Source: Pinirhizobacter soli
GTDB taxonomy: Bacteria; Pseudomonadota; Gammaproteobacteria; Xanthomonadales; Rhodanobacteraceae
Assembly: GCF_015905305.1 (NCBI RefSeq)
Contig: NZ_JADZLQ010000001.1
Location: 954,599 to 1,018,598, forward strand
Length of the DNA: 64,000 bases
Direction: 5' to 3'
Shown: piece after piece, positions 48,206 to 58,241 of the stretch
How positions within the stretch are numbered: the first letter of the stretch is position 1
How the letters are laid out: each line of letters opens with the position of its first letter
Notes under the pieces: generated by a model
Told to the model about the DNA's origin: nothing
Seen by the model: the letters and a program-made list of their open reading frames with translations, nothing else
Databases searched by the model: none
Made by a program: the position numbers and the translations under genes

Positions 48206-51145
48206 ATGGATACCATCCGCATACGCGGCGCCCGCACGCACAACCTCAAGAACATCGACCTGGACCTCCCGCGCGATAAGTTGATCGTGATCACGGGACT
48301 GTCCGGCTCGGGTAAATCCTCGCTGGCTTTCGACACCATCTATGCCGAAGGCCAGCGTCGTTACGTGGAGTCGCTTTCCGCGTATGCCCGGCAATTTCTG
48401 TCGATGATGGAAAAGCCCGACGTCGATCATATCGAAGGCCTTTCGCCGGCCATTTCGATCGAACAGAAATCGACCTCGCACAACCCGCGTTCCACCGTGG
48501 GCACCATCACCGAGGTCTACGACTACCTGCGCCTGCTCTATGCACGCGTGGGCACGCCGCGCTGCCCCGACCATGGCATCGCGCTGGAAGCGCAAACGGT
48601 AAGCCAGATGGTGGACAACACCCTGGCCCTGGACGCCGACACCCGCTGGATGCTGCTGGCCCCGGTGATCCGCGACCGCAAGGGCGAACACGTACAGGTG
48701 TTCGAGCAGATGCGCGCCCAGGGTTTCGTCCGTGCGCGCGTGGACGGTGTGGTGTACGACCTGGACGCCGTGCCGCCGCTCACCCTGCGCCAGAAGCACA
48801 CCATCGAAGCGGTGATCGATCGCTTCAAGCCGCGCGCGGACATCAAGCAGCGCCTGGCCGAGTCGTTCGAAACCGCGCTGCGCCTGGGCGACGGCATCGC
48901 CATCGTGGTCAACATGGACAATGCCAAGGCACCCGAGCAGCTGTATTCCTCCAGGTTTTCATGCCCGCTGTGCGATTACTCGCTCCCGGAGCTCGAGCCG
49001 CGGCTGTTCTCGTTCAACTCACCCACCGGTGCCTGCCCCGGTTGCGACGGCCTGGGTGTCACCCAGGTATTCGATGCCACGCGCGTAGTGGGCCATCCGG
49101 AGCTGAGCCTTGCCGGCGGCGCGATCCGCGGCTGGGACCGGCGCAACGCGCACTATTTCCAGCTGATCATGTCGCTGGCCAAGCACTATGGCTTCGATCC
49201 TGACGAACCGTGGCAGGGTCTTCCGGCCAAGGCCAAGCAGGCCGTGCTGCATGGCTCGGGTAAGGATGTGATCGCCTTCCGCTACCTCACCGAACGAGGC
49301 GGCAAGGTCACCCGCGAACATCGTTTCGAAGGGATCCTGCCCAACCTCGAACGTCGCTACAAGGAAACCGAATCCGCAGCCGTGCGCGAGGAACTGGCCA
49401 AGTACATCAGCGACCATCCCTGCCCCGATTGCGGCGGCCAGCGCCTGAACCGTTCGGCACGCAATGTGTTCGTGGCCGACCAGCCGTTGCCGTCGATCAC
49501 CGCATTGCCGATCGACGACTCGCTCAAATTCTTCGGCACGCTGAAACTCACCGGCTGGCGCAACGAGATCGCGGTGAAGATCGTCAAGGAGATCAGCGAG
49601 CGCCTGACCTTCCTGAATGATGTGGGCCTGAACTACCTCACGCTCGATCGTCAAGCCGATTCGCTCTCCGGCGGCGAAGCGCAGCGCATCCGCCTGGCCA
49701 GCCAGATCGGCGCGGGCCTGGTGGGCGTGATGTACGTGCTGGACGAGCCCTCCATCGGCTTGCACCAGCGCGACAACGAGCGCCTGCTGGGCACGCTCAC
49801 GCGCCTTCGCGACCTCGGCAACACGGTGATCGTGGTCGAACACGATGAAGATGCCATCCGCGCCGCCGACCACGTGCTGGACATCGGCCCGGGCGCTGGT
49901 GTGCACGGCGGCGAGATCGTTGCCCAGGGCACGCTTGCCAACCTGCTCAACTCGCCGCGCTCGATCACCGGCCAATACCTTTCGGGCAAGCGCGGCATCG
50001 CGGTTCCCGAAAAGCGGCGCCGAGCCAAGGACGACTACTGGCTAGCACTGCGTGGCGCTACCGGCAACAACTTGAAGGGTGTGGACCTTGAGATCCCCAC
50101 CGGCACGTTCACCTGCATTACCGGCGTATCGGGCTCGGGCAAGTCGACGCTGGTGAACGACACGCTGTTCGCGCTAGCCGCCGCCGAGCTCAACGGCTCG
50201 TCGATACAGCCGGCGCCGTACGAATCGATCGAGGGCCTGGAACTGTTCGACAAGGTCGTGGACATCGACCAGTCGCCGATCGGCCGCACGCCGCGTTCGA
50301 ACCCGGCCACCTACTCGGGTCTGTTCACCCCGCTCAGGGAATTGTTCTCGCAGGTGCCCGAGTCGCGTGTCCGCGGCTACCTGCCCGGCCGTTTCAGCTT
50401 CAACGTGCGCGGTGGACGTTGCGAGGCCTGCGAAGGCGACGGCATGATCAAGGTGGAGATGCACTTCCTGCCGGATGTGTACGTGCCATGCGACGTGTGC
50501 CACGGCAAGCGCTACAACCGCGAAACGCTGGAGATCCACTACAAGGGCCACACCATCGCCGACGTACTGGCGATGACGGTGGAAGATGCCTTGAAGCTGT
50601 TCGAACCGGTGCCGGTGATCGCGCGCAAGCTCGAGACGCTTCGCGCAGTGGGCCTTGACTACATCAAGCTCGGACAGAGCGCGACCACCCTCTCCGGTGG
50701 CGAGGCCCAGCGCGTGAAGCTGTCCAAGGAATTGTCCAAGCGCGATACCGGAAGCACGCTGTACATCCTGGACGAGCCCACCACGGGCTTGCACTTCCAC
50801 GACATCGAACAATTGCTCGACGTGTTGCACCAGCTGGTGGAACAGGGCAACACCGTGGTGGTGATCGAGCACAACCTGGACGTGATCAAGACGGCCGACT
50901 GGGTAGTCGATCTCGGTCCCGAGGGTGGTGCCGGCGGCGGTCGCATCCTGGTCAACGGCACGCCCGAGACGGTGGCGGCCACGCCGTCGTCGCACACGGG
51001 CCGGTTCCTGAAATCGCACCTGGCAACCCAGGCGAAGCCGGCAGCAGCAAAAAAATCCGGCAAGACCGCCGTCAGCAAGGGCACCGCAGCGAGCAAGGCC
51101 ACCACGACAACACAGGCGGCCGAGAAGAAAAGGAAGACCGCGTGA
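48206..51145 (+). CDS. uvrA: UvrABC excinuclease subunit A
   Basis: 979 residues. Two ABC ATPase halves: Walker [11 protein letters not shown] (~31) and [10 protein letters not shown] (~640), signature LSGGEAQRI and LSGGEAQRV. Zinc modules CPLCDYS/CPGCDG and [15 protein letters not shown]. Damage recognition in nucleotide excision repair. The final ~37 residues after KSHLATQAK form a Lys/Ala/Thr-rich extension absent from E. coli UvrA. An extended -10 (TGC-TATCAT, 48171-48179) lies just upstream; no LexA box was recognised. Confidence 0.97.
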   Translation: MDTIRIRGARTHNLKNIDLDLPRDKLIVITGLSGSGKSSLAFDTIYAEGQRRYVESLSAYARQFLSMMEKPDVDHIEGLSPAISIEQKSTSHNPRSTVGTITEVYDYLRLLYARVGTPRCPDHGIALEAQTVSQMVDNTLALDADTRWMLLAPVIRDRKGEHVQVFEQMRAQGFVRARVDGVVYDLDAVPPLTLRQKHTIEAVIDRFKPRADIKQRLAESFETALRLGDGIAIVVNMDNAKAPEQLYSSRFSCPLCDYSLPELEPRLFSFNSPTGACPGCDGLGVTQVFDATRVVGHPELSLAGGAIRGWDRRNAHYFQLIMSLAKHYGFDPDEPWQGLPAKAKQAVLHGSGKDVIAFRYLTERGGKVTREHRFEGILPNLERRYKETESAAVREELAKYISDHPCPDCGGQRLNRSARNVFVADQPLPSITALPIDDSLKFFGTLKLTGWRNEIAVKIVKEISERLTFLNDVGLNYLTLDRQADSLSGGEAQRIRLASQIGAGLVGVMYVLDEPSIGLHQRDNERLLGTLTRLRDLGNTVIVVEHDEDAIRAADHVLDIGPGAGVHGGEIVAQGTLANLLNSPRSITGQYLSGKRGIAVPEKRRRAKDDYWLALRGATGNNLKGVDLEIPTGTFTCITGVSGSGKSTLVNDTLFALAAAELNGSSIQPAPYESIEGLELFDKVVDIDQSPIGRTPRSNPATYSGLFTPLRELFSQVPESRVRGYLPGRFSFNVRGGRCEACEGDGMIKVEMHFLPDVYVPCDVCHGKRYNRETLEIHYKGHTIADVLAMTVEDALKLFEPVPVIARKLETLRAVGLDYIKLGQSATTLSGGEAQRVKLSKELSKRDTGSTLYILDEPTTGLHFHDIEQLLDVLHQLVEQGNTVVVIEHNLDVIKTADWVVDLGPEGGAGGGRILVNGTPETVAATPSSHTGRFLKSHLATQAKPAAAKKSGKTAVSKGTAASKATTTTQAAEKKRKTA

Positions 51146-51576
51146 CCGAAGGTGCCGTCGATGACACCCCGGGCCTTCTCCACCGCGCACCGATTCTCGT
51201 GCGCTGGAGGGACCTCGATGCCTTCAACCACGTCAACAATTCCAGCTACCTCACCTACCTGGAAGAAGCCCGCCTGCAATGGCTGCACCACGTGCCAGGC
51301 TGGTACGACGAGAACGCCGTGCCGGTGCTGGCGGCAAGCTCGCTCAACTACCGCGCGCCCATCGCGTGGCCCGCGGAGCTGGCGGTAGAGCTTTACTGCG
51401 AACGGCTTGGCAACAGCTCGCTCACCATCGCCCACCGCATCGTCGACATCGCCGACCGCCATCGCCTGTACAGCGATGGCAACGTGGTACTGGTATGGAT
51501 GAATCCGCACGACGGCAAGCCGGTGCCGTTGCCGGCAGGTATTCGGAGGGCGGGCGAGCGCGCGTTGGCCGACTGA
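51142..51576 (+). CDS. Acyl-CoA thioesterase, 4HBT hot-dog family
   Basis: 144 residues. Hot-dog fold with the YbgC-like active-site segment [20 protein letters not shown], in which the aspartate is the catalytic residue. The start is GTG overlapping the uvrA TGA (GTGA), so it is coupled to uvrA. Hydrolyses acyl-CoA; the substrate length is not evident. Confidence 0.9.
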   Translation: MTEGAVDDTPGLLHRAPILVRWRDLDAFNHVNNSSYLTYLEEARLQWLHHVPGWYDENAVPVLAASSLNYRAPIAWPAELAVELYCERLGNSSLTIAHRIVDIADRHRLYSDGNVVLVWMNPHDGKPVPLPAGIRRAGERALAD

Positions 51577-51640
51577 CCTGATGCTTTTGTTCATGGTCGG
51601 TCGCTATGATCGGCGGACCCGCCACGAATGGAGTTCGTCC

Positions 51641-53107
51641 GTGATCAAGCGACCGCTTGCCTGCCTGCTTGGCTTCCTTGCTGCCACCCCGGTGGCGTTC
51701 GCCGCCGACGGCGTGAACCTCACGATCTATCGTGCCGATGGCGCGGAATTGTTCGGCGTCCAGGCCAATGGACCGGTGCAGGACGGCTACGCCGTGGTGC
51801 ACGAGAAGCGGGACATCGCGCTCACCGGCGGCACCCAGGACATCGTGCTGGGCGGCTTCCCCTATTTCCTCGATACCGAGGCGTTGTCCCTGCGCTTTTC
51901 CGGCAAGGCACGCGTCGCCTCGCAGCGGCTGACGTCGGCTGCCGGCGGTAATGCCACCCTGGCGGCCATGGTGGGCAAGCAGGTGACCGTGATCGGTACC
52001 GCCGGTCAACCCATCACCACCGGCACCCTGTTGCGTGCAGGCGATGGCTTGCAGCTGCGCGATGGGACGGGCTCCACCATCGTGGTCCGGGATTTCGCAG
52101 CCGTGTCCTCGCATGGCGACTTCCCCGACACCGGCGCCACGCTTACCGTGCGCGTAGCCGACGGCAGCGCCGGCAACGATGCCGCCGCGCTCGATTACCC
52201 CACCCAGGGTTTAGGGTGGCGCGCCTCCTACATCGGCACACTGGCAGCCGGCAGCAGCTGCCGCATGAGCTTCCAGGCACGCGCCAGCGTCGCCAACCGC
52301 AGCGGCCGTGACTGGACCGATGCCCAGGTCAAGCTGGTGGCCGGTTCGCCGAACATGGAGAAGCCCGTCGCCTATGCCAACGCGGCGCCAGCCCCGATGA
52401 TGCGCAAGGCGGGATTGATGGCGATGGACTCGTCGAGCACCGACGTACGCCAGCAGACCCTTGGCGACTACCGCACCTACACCTTGCCTGGTGCTGTATC
52501 GCTGCCCGACGGCAGCATCAGCCAGGTGCCGCTATATGCCACACGCGACGTGGCCTGCGAGCGCGAGAGCGTCTACGAGTTGCCCGGCACGGGCTTCCAG
52601 TCGGGCCAACCGATGATCAACCGTTCCTTCAACCTGGGTGATAGCCAGGAAGTGACGAGCAAACTTCGCTTCGACGCCTTCGACACGCTGCCGGCCGGCT
52701 ACCTGCGCGTGCTGACCGTCGACCGCGACGGCAACGCCGAGCTTCTGGGCGAGACGCGCATGGCCGACACCCCCAAGGGCGAGAAGGCCAATGTCGTGCT
52801 GGGCAATGCGATCGACCTGCGTGGCAAGAACGAATTGACCACCTTCAATGTCGACCAGGCTGCGCACCGCATGGATGAAGGCCGCCGGATCACCCTGAGC
52901 AATGGCGGCGACGAAGTGAAGACGGTCACGGTGATCGTCCATCCCTATCGCTGGAACCACTGGAAGCTCGTTTCGTCGTCGGCAAAACCCACCAAGCAGA
53001 CGCCGGACACGCTGGAGTTCCACGTGGACGTACCCGCCAATGGCAAGACGACCCTCGACTACGCGGTAACCTATAACTGGACGGCCGCCGACGCTCCGGC
53101 GCATTGA
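51641..53107 (+). CDS. DUF4139 domain-containing secreted protein
   Basis: 488 residues from GTG 51641 (GGAG 8 bases upstream). Signal peptide KRPLACLLGFLAATPVAFA. The body matches the DUF4139 beta-rich family (LTIYRADGAELFG, GWRASYIGTLAAG, DGSISQVPLYA, YRWNHWKLVSSS). Exported, function unknown. An alternative ATG at 51581 would place the signal peptide internally and is unlikely. Confidence 0.85.
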   Translation: MIKRPLACLLGFLAATPVAFAADGVNLTIYRADGAELFGVQANGPVQDGYAVVHEKRDIALTGGTQDIVLGGFPYFLDTEALSLRFSGKARVASQRLTSAAGGNATLAAMVGKQVTVIGTAGQPITTGTLLRAGDGLQLRDGTGSTIVVRDFAAVSSHGDFPDTGATLTVRVADGSAGNDAAALDYPTQGLGWRASYIGTLAAGSSCRMSFQARASVANRSGRDWTDAQVKLVAGSPNMEKPVAYANAAPAPMMRKAGLMAMDSSSTDVRQQTLGDYRTYTLPGAVSLPDGSISQVPLYATRDVACERESVYELPGTGFQSGQPMINRSFNLGDSQEVTSKLRFDAFDTLPAGYLRVLTVDRDGNAELLGETRMADTPKGEKANVVLGNAIDLRGKNELTTFNVDQAAHRMDEGRRITLSNGGDEVKTVTVIVHPYRWNHWKLVSSSAKPTKQTPDTLEFHVDVPANGKTTLDYAVTYNWTAADAPAH

Positions 53108-53160
53108 CCGGTATCCACCCTTAAGCCACAGCGACCGACCGTACGCAAAGGACCCGCCCC

Positions 53161-53919
53161 ATGCTCGACATCCTTCCCCAAGACGACGGCATCGTCGAAA
53201 TCCGCCTGGCGCGGCCGCCGGTCAATGCGCTGAACGTCGAACTGGTTCGGCTGCTGCGCCAGACGATCGAAGAATGCCCGGCGCAGGGAACCCAGGGCAT
53301 CGTGCTGTCGGGCACGCAGGGCATGTTCTCCGCCGGCGTGGACGTGCCTTCGCTGATCGGCGCGGACCGTGCCACGGTGCGCGAATACTGGCGGGAATTC
53401 TTCCTGCTTTGCGGCGCCCTGGCCAACTCGCCGCTGCCGCTGGCGGCAGCCGTCACTGGGCACAGCCCCGCCGGCGGCGCGGTGCTGGCGCTGTTTTGCG
53501 ACTACCGCGTGATGGCGCACGGGCCCTATCGCATCGGCCTGAACGAGGTACAGGTAGGGTTGTCGGTACCTGACGCGATCCAGGTGGCGCTGCGCCGCGT
53601 GGTGGGTCCCTATCGTGCCGAGCGCCTTCTGGTGGCCGGAGCCATGCTCGATGCCGAGCAGGCGCAAGCGGTGGGATTCGTGGACGAACTTGCCGGCCTG
53701 GAACAGGTCACTACCCGCGCCCACGTCTGGCTACGTGAACTGCTTGCGCTTCCCCGCCAGGCGATGCTGCGCACACGCGCACTGGCGCGTGCGGACCTTG
53801 CCGCTACCTTCGCCGATGTCGACGCCCTGCCACTGGATGGGTTCCTGGATGATTTCTTCAGCGAGGAAACACAGGCCACGCTTGCCGCGCTGGTCGCGCG
53901 ACTGAAGAAACCGCGCTAA
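53161..53919 (+). CDS. Enoyl-CoA hydratase/isomerase family protein (delta3,delta2-enoyl-CoA isomerase-like)
   Basis: 252 residues of the crotonase fold: oxyanion-hole segments GMFSAGVDVPSL and SPAGGAVLAL. The single acidic catalytic residue in GLNEVQVGLSVP resembles the mitochondrial ECI1-type isomerase, which needs one glutamate rather than the hydratase pair. Probably auxiliary to beta-oxidation of unsaturated acids. The stop overlaps the convergent sseA stop. Confidence 0.88.
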   Translation: MLDILPQDDGIVEIRLARPPVNALNVELVRLLRQTIEECPAQGTQGIVLSGTQGMFSAGVDVPSLIGADRATVREYWREFFLLCGALANSPLPLAAAVTGHSPAGGAVLALFCDYRVMAHGPYRIGLNEVQVGLSVPDAIQVALRRVVGPYRAERLLVAGAMLDAEQAQAVGFVDELAGLEQVTTRAHVWLRELLALPRQAMLRTRALARADLAATFADVDALPLDGFLDDFFSEETQATLAALVARLKKPR

Positions 53920-54755
53920 CCGCGCGCGACGGGGCGGTCCGGGTCGCTCGACCAGCCGCTCCAGGACGGTGCGAACAGGCGCGAGCCTTCCAGGCCCGCC
54001 TGGGCCATCGCCAGCACATTGTGGCAGGCCGTGACACCCGACCCGCACATGTGCACCACGTCGCCCGGGTGGCGGCTTCCCAGCAGCGCTTCGAACGACT
54101 GGCGCAGTTCCGCGGAAGTCCGCCAGCGCCCGTCGGCGAGGTTCTGTTCGAAGGGACGGTTCAGCGCGCCGGGCACGTGGCCGGCCACCCTGTCGATGGG
54201 TTCGACCTCGCCCAGGTAACGCGGGCGGGCGCGGGCATCCACCAGCACCGCGTGGTTCTCCGCCATCAGGTGGGTAAGTTCGTCGGCATCCACCAGCAGG
54301 TCGGTATCGAAGGCGATATCTACGTGGGTGTCCGGGGGTTTCGGGATATCGGTGGACAGGGGTTGCCCCGCCGCTGTCCAGCCCTGGATCCCGCCATCGA
54401 GCACGGAGGCCGGGATGCCTGACATCACCAGCAGCCACCACAGGCGCGCCGCCGCCAATGCGCCGCCTGCCCCGTCGTAGGCCACCACGTGCCGGCCCGG
54501 CAGCCAGCCCCACGCCGACAGGCGCGCGGCAAACTGGGGGGCCGTCGGCAGTGGATGCCGGCCGGCGTGCTCGGCACGCGAGCCATGATCGGAAAGGTCG
54601 CGATCAAGATGGGCGTAGACCGCGCCGGGCAAGTGGCCGGCCTGGTAGGCGGCCTCGCCCGCTTCAGGGTCGGCAAGCTCGAAACGGCAGTCAACGAAGA
54701 GGGGGCTTTGCAAGCCTGCCGCGGTGCCGGCATCGATTACAGGTGCAAGGCTCAT
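53916..54755 (-). CDS. sseA: 3-mercaptopyruvate/thiosulfate sulfurtransferase
   Basis: 279 residues, two tandem rhodanese domains. The active-site loop in the second domain is CGSGVTAC, the mercaptopyruvate sulfurtransferase pattern, with the persulfide cysteine first. The ATG overlaps the Nudix gene stop (ATGA); together with DUF1289 they form a three-gene operon. Confidence 0.93.
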   Translation of the reverse strand: MSLAPVIDAGTAAGLQSPLFVDCRFELADPEAGEAAYQAGHLPGAVYAHLDRDLSDHGSRAEHAGRHPLPTAPQFAARLSAWGWLPGRHVVAYDGAGGALAAARLWWLLVMSGIPASVLDGGIQGWTAAGQPLSTDIPKPPDTHVDIAFDTDLLVDADELTHLMAENHAVLVDARARPRYLGEVEPIDRVAGHVPGALNRPFEQNLADGRWRTSAELRQSFEALLGSRHPGDVVHMCGSGVTACHNVLAMAQAGLEGSRLFAPSWSGWSSDPDRPVARG

Positions 54756-55354
54756 GCGTGTCCCATCCGTCGCAGCAGGTTCAATACGATAGCCGCCGTC
54801 GCACCCCAGATGCGATGGCCGGCATGGACGAATTCGACCATATCCCGCCGGTGGCCACGATAGTCCATGGTATAGCGGCGCAGGTTTGCAGGATCCACCA
54901 GGAAGGCCAGCGGTACCTCGAAGATCTCTGCCACCTCGCCCGGCGCCGGATGCAACCGCGCGTCGGCGTCGATCCGCGCCACCACCGGCGTGATCACGAA
55001 GCCGCTGATGGTTTCGTATCGATCGAGGAAACCCAATGGCCGCACCGCCGAACGGTGCAGGCCGATTTCCTCCTCGGCTTCGCGCAGGGCTGCATCGACC
55101 ACGCTGGCATCGCCCTCATCGACGCGTCCACCGGGAAGCGCCACTTGTCCGGCGTGTTCGCTCAAGGTGTGCGTGCGCACGGTGAGCACCAGGCGCTGCT
55201 GGCGATCATCACGGAAGCCCAGCATCACCGCTGCCGGCGCGCGCGGCGACTGGCCCAGGAGGTCGGCCATCTCGGCTTGGTTCCATCCTGGACCTGCCGG
55301 CGGCGCGTCGAGCGGAAGCAGCGCGCGCGCCAGTGAGTCGCGATCGCCGTCCAT
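54752..55354 (-). CDS. Nudix hydrolase, CoA pyrophosphatase (NudL-like)
   Basis: 200 residues from the ATG that shares its A with the DUF1289 stop (TGATG). The Nudix box reads GGRVDEGDASVVDAALREAE followed by EEIGL, with the LPGG...D..D variant of CoA pyrophosphatases, and the UPF0035-like SEHAGQVALPGG precedes it. Cleaves CoA to phosphopantetheine and ADP. Confidence 0.92.
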   Translation of the reverse strand: MDGDRDSLARALLPLDAPPAGPGWNQAEMADLLGQSPRAPAAVMLGFRDDRQQRLVLTVRTHTLSEHAGQVALPGGRVDEGDASVVDAALREAEEEIGLHRSAVRPLGFLDRYETISGFVITPVVARIDADARLHPAPGEVAEIFEVPLAFLVDPANLRRYTMDYRGHRRDMVEFVHAGHRIWGATAAIVLNLLRRMGHA

Positions 55355-55536
55355 CAGTGCGTTTCCCGCGAAGGCAATATGTTGTCCATCAGATGGCGGC
55401 GCTCGCCATCGCTCATGCTGCGCCAGCGTGCAATCTCGTCGCCCGTACGCAGGCAGCCTTCGCAAAGGCCGCGCGCATCGAGCCGGCAAATGCCGGTGCA
55501 GGGTGAAAGAATGGCTTGCGCAAGAGAGTCGGTCAT
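55354..55536 (-). CDS. DUF1289 domain-containing protein
   Basis: 60 residues with four cysteines in the DUF1289 pattern SPCTGICRLDARGLCEGCLRT, followed by DEIARWRSMSDGER. A small probable metal-binding protein, typically beside Nudix or Fe-S related genes. First gene of the DUF1289-Nudix-sseA operon. Confidence 0.9.
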   Translation of the reverse strand: MTDSLAQAILSPCTGICRLDARGLCEGCLRTGDEIARWRSMSDGERRHLMDNILPSRETH

Positions 55537-55574
55537 CGACCGGGAATATTATCGCGTTTCGCCTAAAGGCGCGC

Positions 55575-56300
55575 TTACTGCTTGATTTGCAGCAATTCGA
55601 TCTCGAAAACGAGGGCCTCGTTCGGGCCGATGCGCGGCAACTCGCCACGCTCGCCATAGGCCAGCGATGCGGGGATTACCACGCGCCAGGTATCACCCAC
55701 CTGCATGCGGGGAATGACATCCTGCCAGCCGCGGATCACCTGGTTGACGGTGAAAGTCACCGGATTGCCATGCGCCCATGAGCTGTCGAATTCCGTACCG
55801 TCGACCAGCGCGCCGCGGTAATTCACCGTGACGGTGCTATCCACGCGGGGATGCACGCCACCGGTGCCGTTCTTGATCACCGCGTACTGGATGCCCGATG
55901 GCAGCGTGACAACACCAGGCTGCGCCTTGTTGCGCGCCAGGAATTGCGCGCTCTTGCGGGCGTTTTCCTGGCCGATGCGCTGGAACTCGGCCAATGCATC
56001 GTTGTGCTGGCGGGTGTCATAGGCGATCAGCTGGTCGTGCATCTGCTGCATCGCCACGGCGGGGGTGCGCTTGGCGTAGCCGTCCTGCAACGCGCGCACC
56101 AGCGTGGCGATATCGACATCCGGGCTGCCGTCGCGGGCGAACTGCGCACCGATCTGGTAGCCGATGGCGTAGGACAGCTTGCCCTTCTCCACCGCCACGG
56201 TGGCCGGTTGTGCCGGCGCTGCCTTCGATGCGGCTTGCTGGGCGTGTACGGGGGCCGTCCCCAACACCAGGCAAGGCAGCAACCAACGCAGTCGTGACAT
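55575..56300 (-). CDS. FKBP-type peptidyl-prolyl isomerase (FkpA/Mip-like)
   Basis: 241 residues from ATG 56300 with GGAGG five bases upstream. Signal peptide to PVHAQ; an N-terminal dimerisation helix domain (KLSYAIGYQIGAQFAR); a C-terminal FKBP domain with VTVNYRGALVDGTEFDSSW, VIRGWQDVIPRMQVGD and IPASLAYGERG. Periplasmic folding catalyst. Confidence 0.94.
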   Translation of the reverse strand: MSRLRWLLPCLVLGTAPVHAQQAASKAAPAQPATVAVEKGKLSYAIGYQIGAQFARDGSPDVDIATLVRALQDGYAKRTPAVAMQQMHDQLIAYDTRQHNDALAEFQRIGQENARKSAQFLARNKAQPGVVTLPSGIQYAVIKNGTGGVHPRVDSTVTVNYRGALVDGTEFDSSWAHGNPVTFTVNQVIRGWQDVIPRMQVGDTWRVVIPASLAYGERGELPRIGPNEALVFEIELLQIKQ

Positions 56301-56442
56301 TCGAACCTCCACTTTCGCCCTTGGGGGCGACGGCACAGCATAAGCGATCCGTCGATGCTCTTGGAAAGCTTAAGGGCCGGAAGGTTCCCGCCGTCCGGTC
56401 CCCGGCGCTACCATCGAGGGCTATTTCACCGGAGAGAAGAGC

Positions 56443-57225
56443 ATGGCCTTCCGTAACGTTCTCGTCGCCGACCGGGGCGCGGTCCGTACCCTCACCGTCA
56501 ACCGCCCCGACAAGCTCAACGCGCTCAACCGCGAGACCCTGGGCGAACTCACCCTGGCATTCGCCCAGGCCGCGCAGGACGACGCTGTACGCGCCGTGGT
56601 GCTCGCCGGCGCCGGCGACAAGGCCTTCGTGGCTGGTGCGGACATCAGCGAAATGAACGGCCTCACACCAGCGCAGGCGCAAGCGTTCTCACGGGCCGGA
56701 CAACGCCTGATGACCTCGATCGAGCGCCTGGGCAAGCCCGTGGTGGCCCGCATCCAGGGCTTCGCGCTGGGTGGCGGCATGGAACTGGCCATGGCCTGCC
56801 ACCTGCGCATCGCCAGCGAGAAGGCCCGCTTTGGCCAGCCGGAAGTGAACCTGGGCCTGATCCCGGGCTTCGGTGGCACCCAGCGACTGGCGAGGCTGGC
56901 TGGCCGCGCCGCGGCGCTTGAACTGTGTCTGCTGGGCACGCCCATCGATGCTGCCCGCGCGGCGGTCCTGGGCGTCGTCACCCGCGTGGTCGCGCCCGAG
57001 GCGCTGGATGAGACCGTGGCCCAGGTAGCCGACCAGTTGGCGGCCTCCGCGCCGTTGGCGATGGCGGGCATCCTCAACGCCGTGTTGCAAGGTGGCGAGG
57101 CCGGCATCGACGTCGGGCTCGAATTCGAAACCCAGGGCTTTGCGCTGGCCTTCGCCACCGACGACATGCGCGAAGGCACCGGCGCCTTCCTGGAAAAACG
57201 CAAAGCCACCTTCCACGGCCGCTAA
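56443..57225 (+). CDS. Enoyl-CoA hydratase
   Basis: 260 residues, crotonase fold with both hydratase glutamates likely present (ALGGGMELAMACHLRIA and FGQPEVNLGLIPGFGGTQRL); oxyanion hole FVAGADISEM. Hydrates trans-2-enoyl-CoA in beta-oxidation. Monocistronic; GGAGAG precedes the ATG. Confidence 0.94.
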   Translation: MAFRNVLVADRGAVRTLTVNRPDKLNALNRETLGELTLAFAQAAQDDAVRAVVLAGAGDKAFVAGADISEMNGLTPAQAQAFSRAGQRLMTSIERLGKPVVARIQGFALGGGMELAMACHLRIASEKARFGQPEVNLGLIPGFGGTQRLARLAGRAAALELCLLGTPIDAARAAVLGVVTRVVAPEALDETVAQVADQLAASAPLAMAGILNAVLQGGEAGIDVGLEFETQGFALAFATDDMREGTGAFLEKRKATFHGR

Positions 57226-57255
57226 CCCGCGGCACCTGGCGTGCCGCGTGCGATT

Positions 57256-58149
57256 TTAGTGATGGCTGCCGCGGTACTTCAGTTCGCCTGCCGTGACGCG
57301 GAGGTCCAGGCGATTTTCCGGCGGCGCCAGCGGACAAGTGGCATACGGCGTGAACGCACACGGCGGGTTATACGCCTGGTTGAAATCAACCACCACCTTG
57401 CCGTCTTTCGGCAGGCCCGTGGTGATGAACCGCGCCGCGCCGTAGGTTTCCTTGCCGCTGGTGCGATCGGCGAAGACGAAGAACAGGGAATCGGCGTCTT
57501 CCTGGATGGGATACAGCTCGAAGGTATGGCCATCACGGGTGAACACCGCCTTGCCAGGCACTTTCTCCTTGTTCACGGTACCGAGCACCGAGCCGATTTC
57601 CAGCTCGTGCGGCGGATCGAATGGCACCCAGGTAGCCTCCACGCGCCAGGAGGCGTCGATCGGGAAGTAATCAAGGCCCAGGAAACCTGTACGGGTGCCG
57701 GCCTTTTCATCCTTCACCCTCAAGGCCTTTTTGCCATCGCGGTCGATGATGAAGAAGCTGGCCGATCCGAACGCTACCGTGGTGGGCTTGCCGGTGGCGT
57801 GCATATCATCGATGAGCGGCGCGCTGGCCACGTGCTTGCCATCGATGGTGGCGCCGCTGCTTCCAGCCAGCGTGATGGAAAGCGAGCCATCGGCCGCCTG
57901 GGTCACCGTACCCAGGTGGGCGGGGCCGGCATGCAGCACGATGTCGTTGTCGGCTGCCGAACCCACGCGGTTGGCGCCTTCCTTGAGCCACTCCAGGCCG
58001 ATAAGGCTCAGCCAGCCATCGGGAGCCGTGAGGTTGGCCGCGCGCGTCGCCTGCCAGGCCTGGGTCTGGCGGATGAAGTCTGGGTCCGCCCCGGCGGCAC
58101 TCGCTGTTCCTGCGGCAAGGACTGAGGCGATGGCAAGGGAGCGGAGCAT
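57256..58149 (-). CDS. DUF1684 domain-containing secreted protein
   Basis: 297 residues from ATG 58149. Signal peptide MLRSLAIASVLAAGTASA. The DUF1684 signatures are WLSLIGLEWLKEG, TYGAARFI, DFNQAYNPPCAFTPYATCPL and PPENRL. The NPPCA...CPLAP cysteine motif is invariant in the family. Extracytoplasmic; function unknown. Confidence 0.88.
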   Translation of the reverse strand: MLRSLAIASVLAAGTASAAGADPDFIRQTQAWQATRAANLTAPDGWLSLIGLEWLKEGANRVGSAADNDIVLHAGPAHLGTVTQAADGSLSITLAGSSGATIDGKHVASAPLIDDMHATGKPTTVAFGSASFFIIDRDGKKALRVKDEKAGTRTGFLGLDYFPIDASWRVEATWVPFDPPHELEIGSVLGTVNKEKVPGKAVFTRDGHTFELYPIQEDADSLFFVFADRTSGKETYGAARFITTGLPKDGKVVVDFNQAYNPPCAFTPYATCPLAPPENRLDLRVTAGELKYRGSHH

Positions 58150-58241
58150 GGGTGGCGCCTTGGAAAGGGTAGAAGCCTGACAATGAGGCCTCAAGCCGCC
58201 TTGATCAAGGGCGCCTGTCACGAATAGCCATCTAGACGGCT

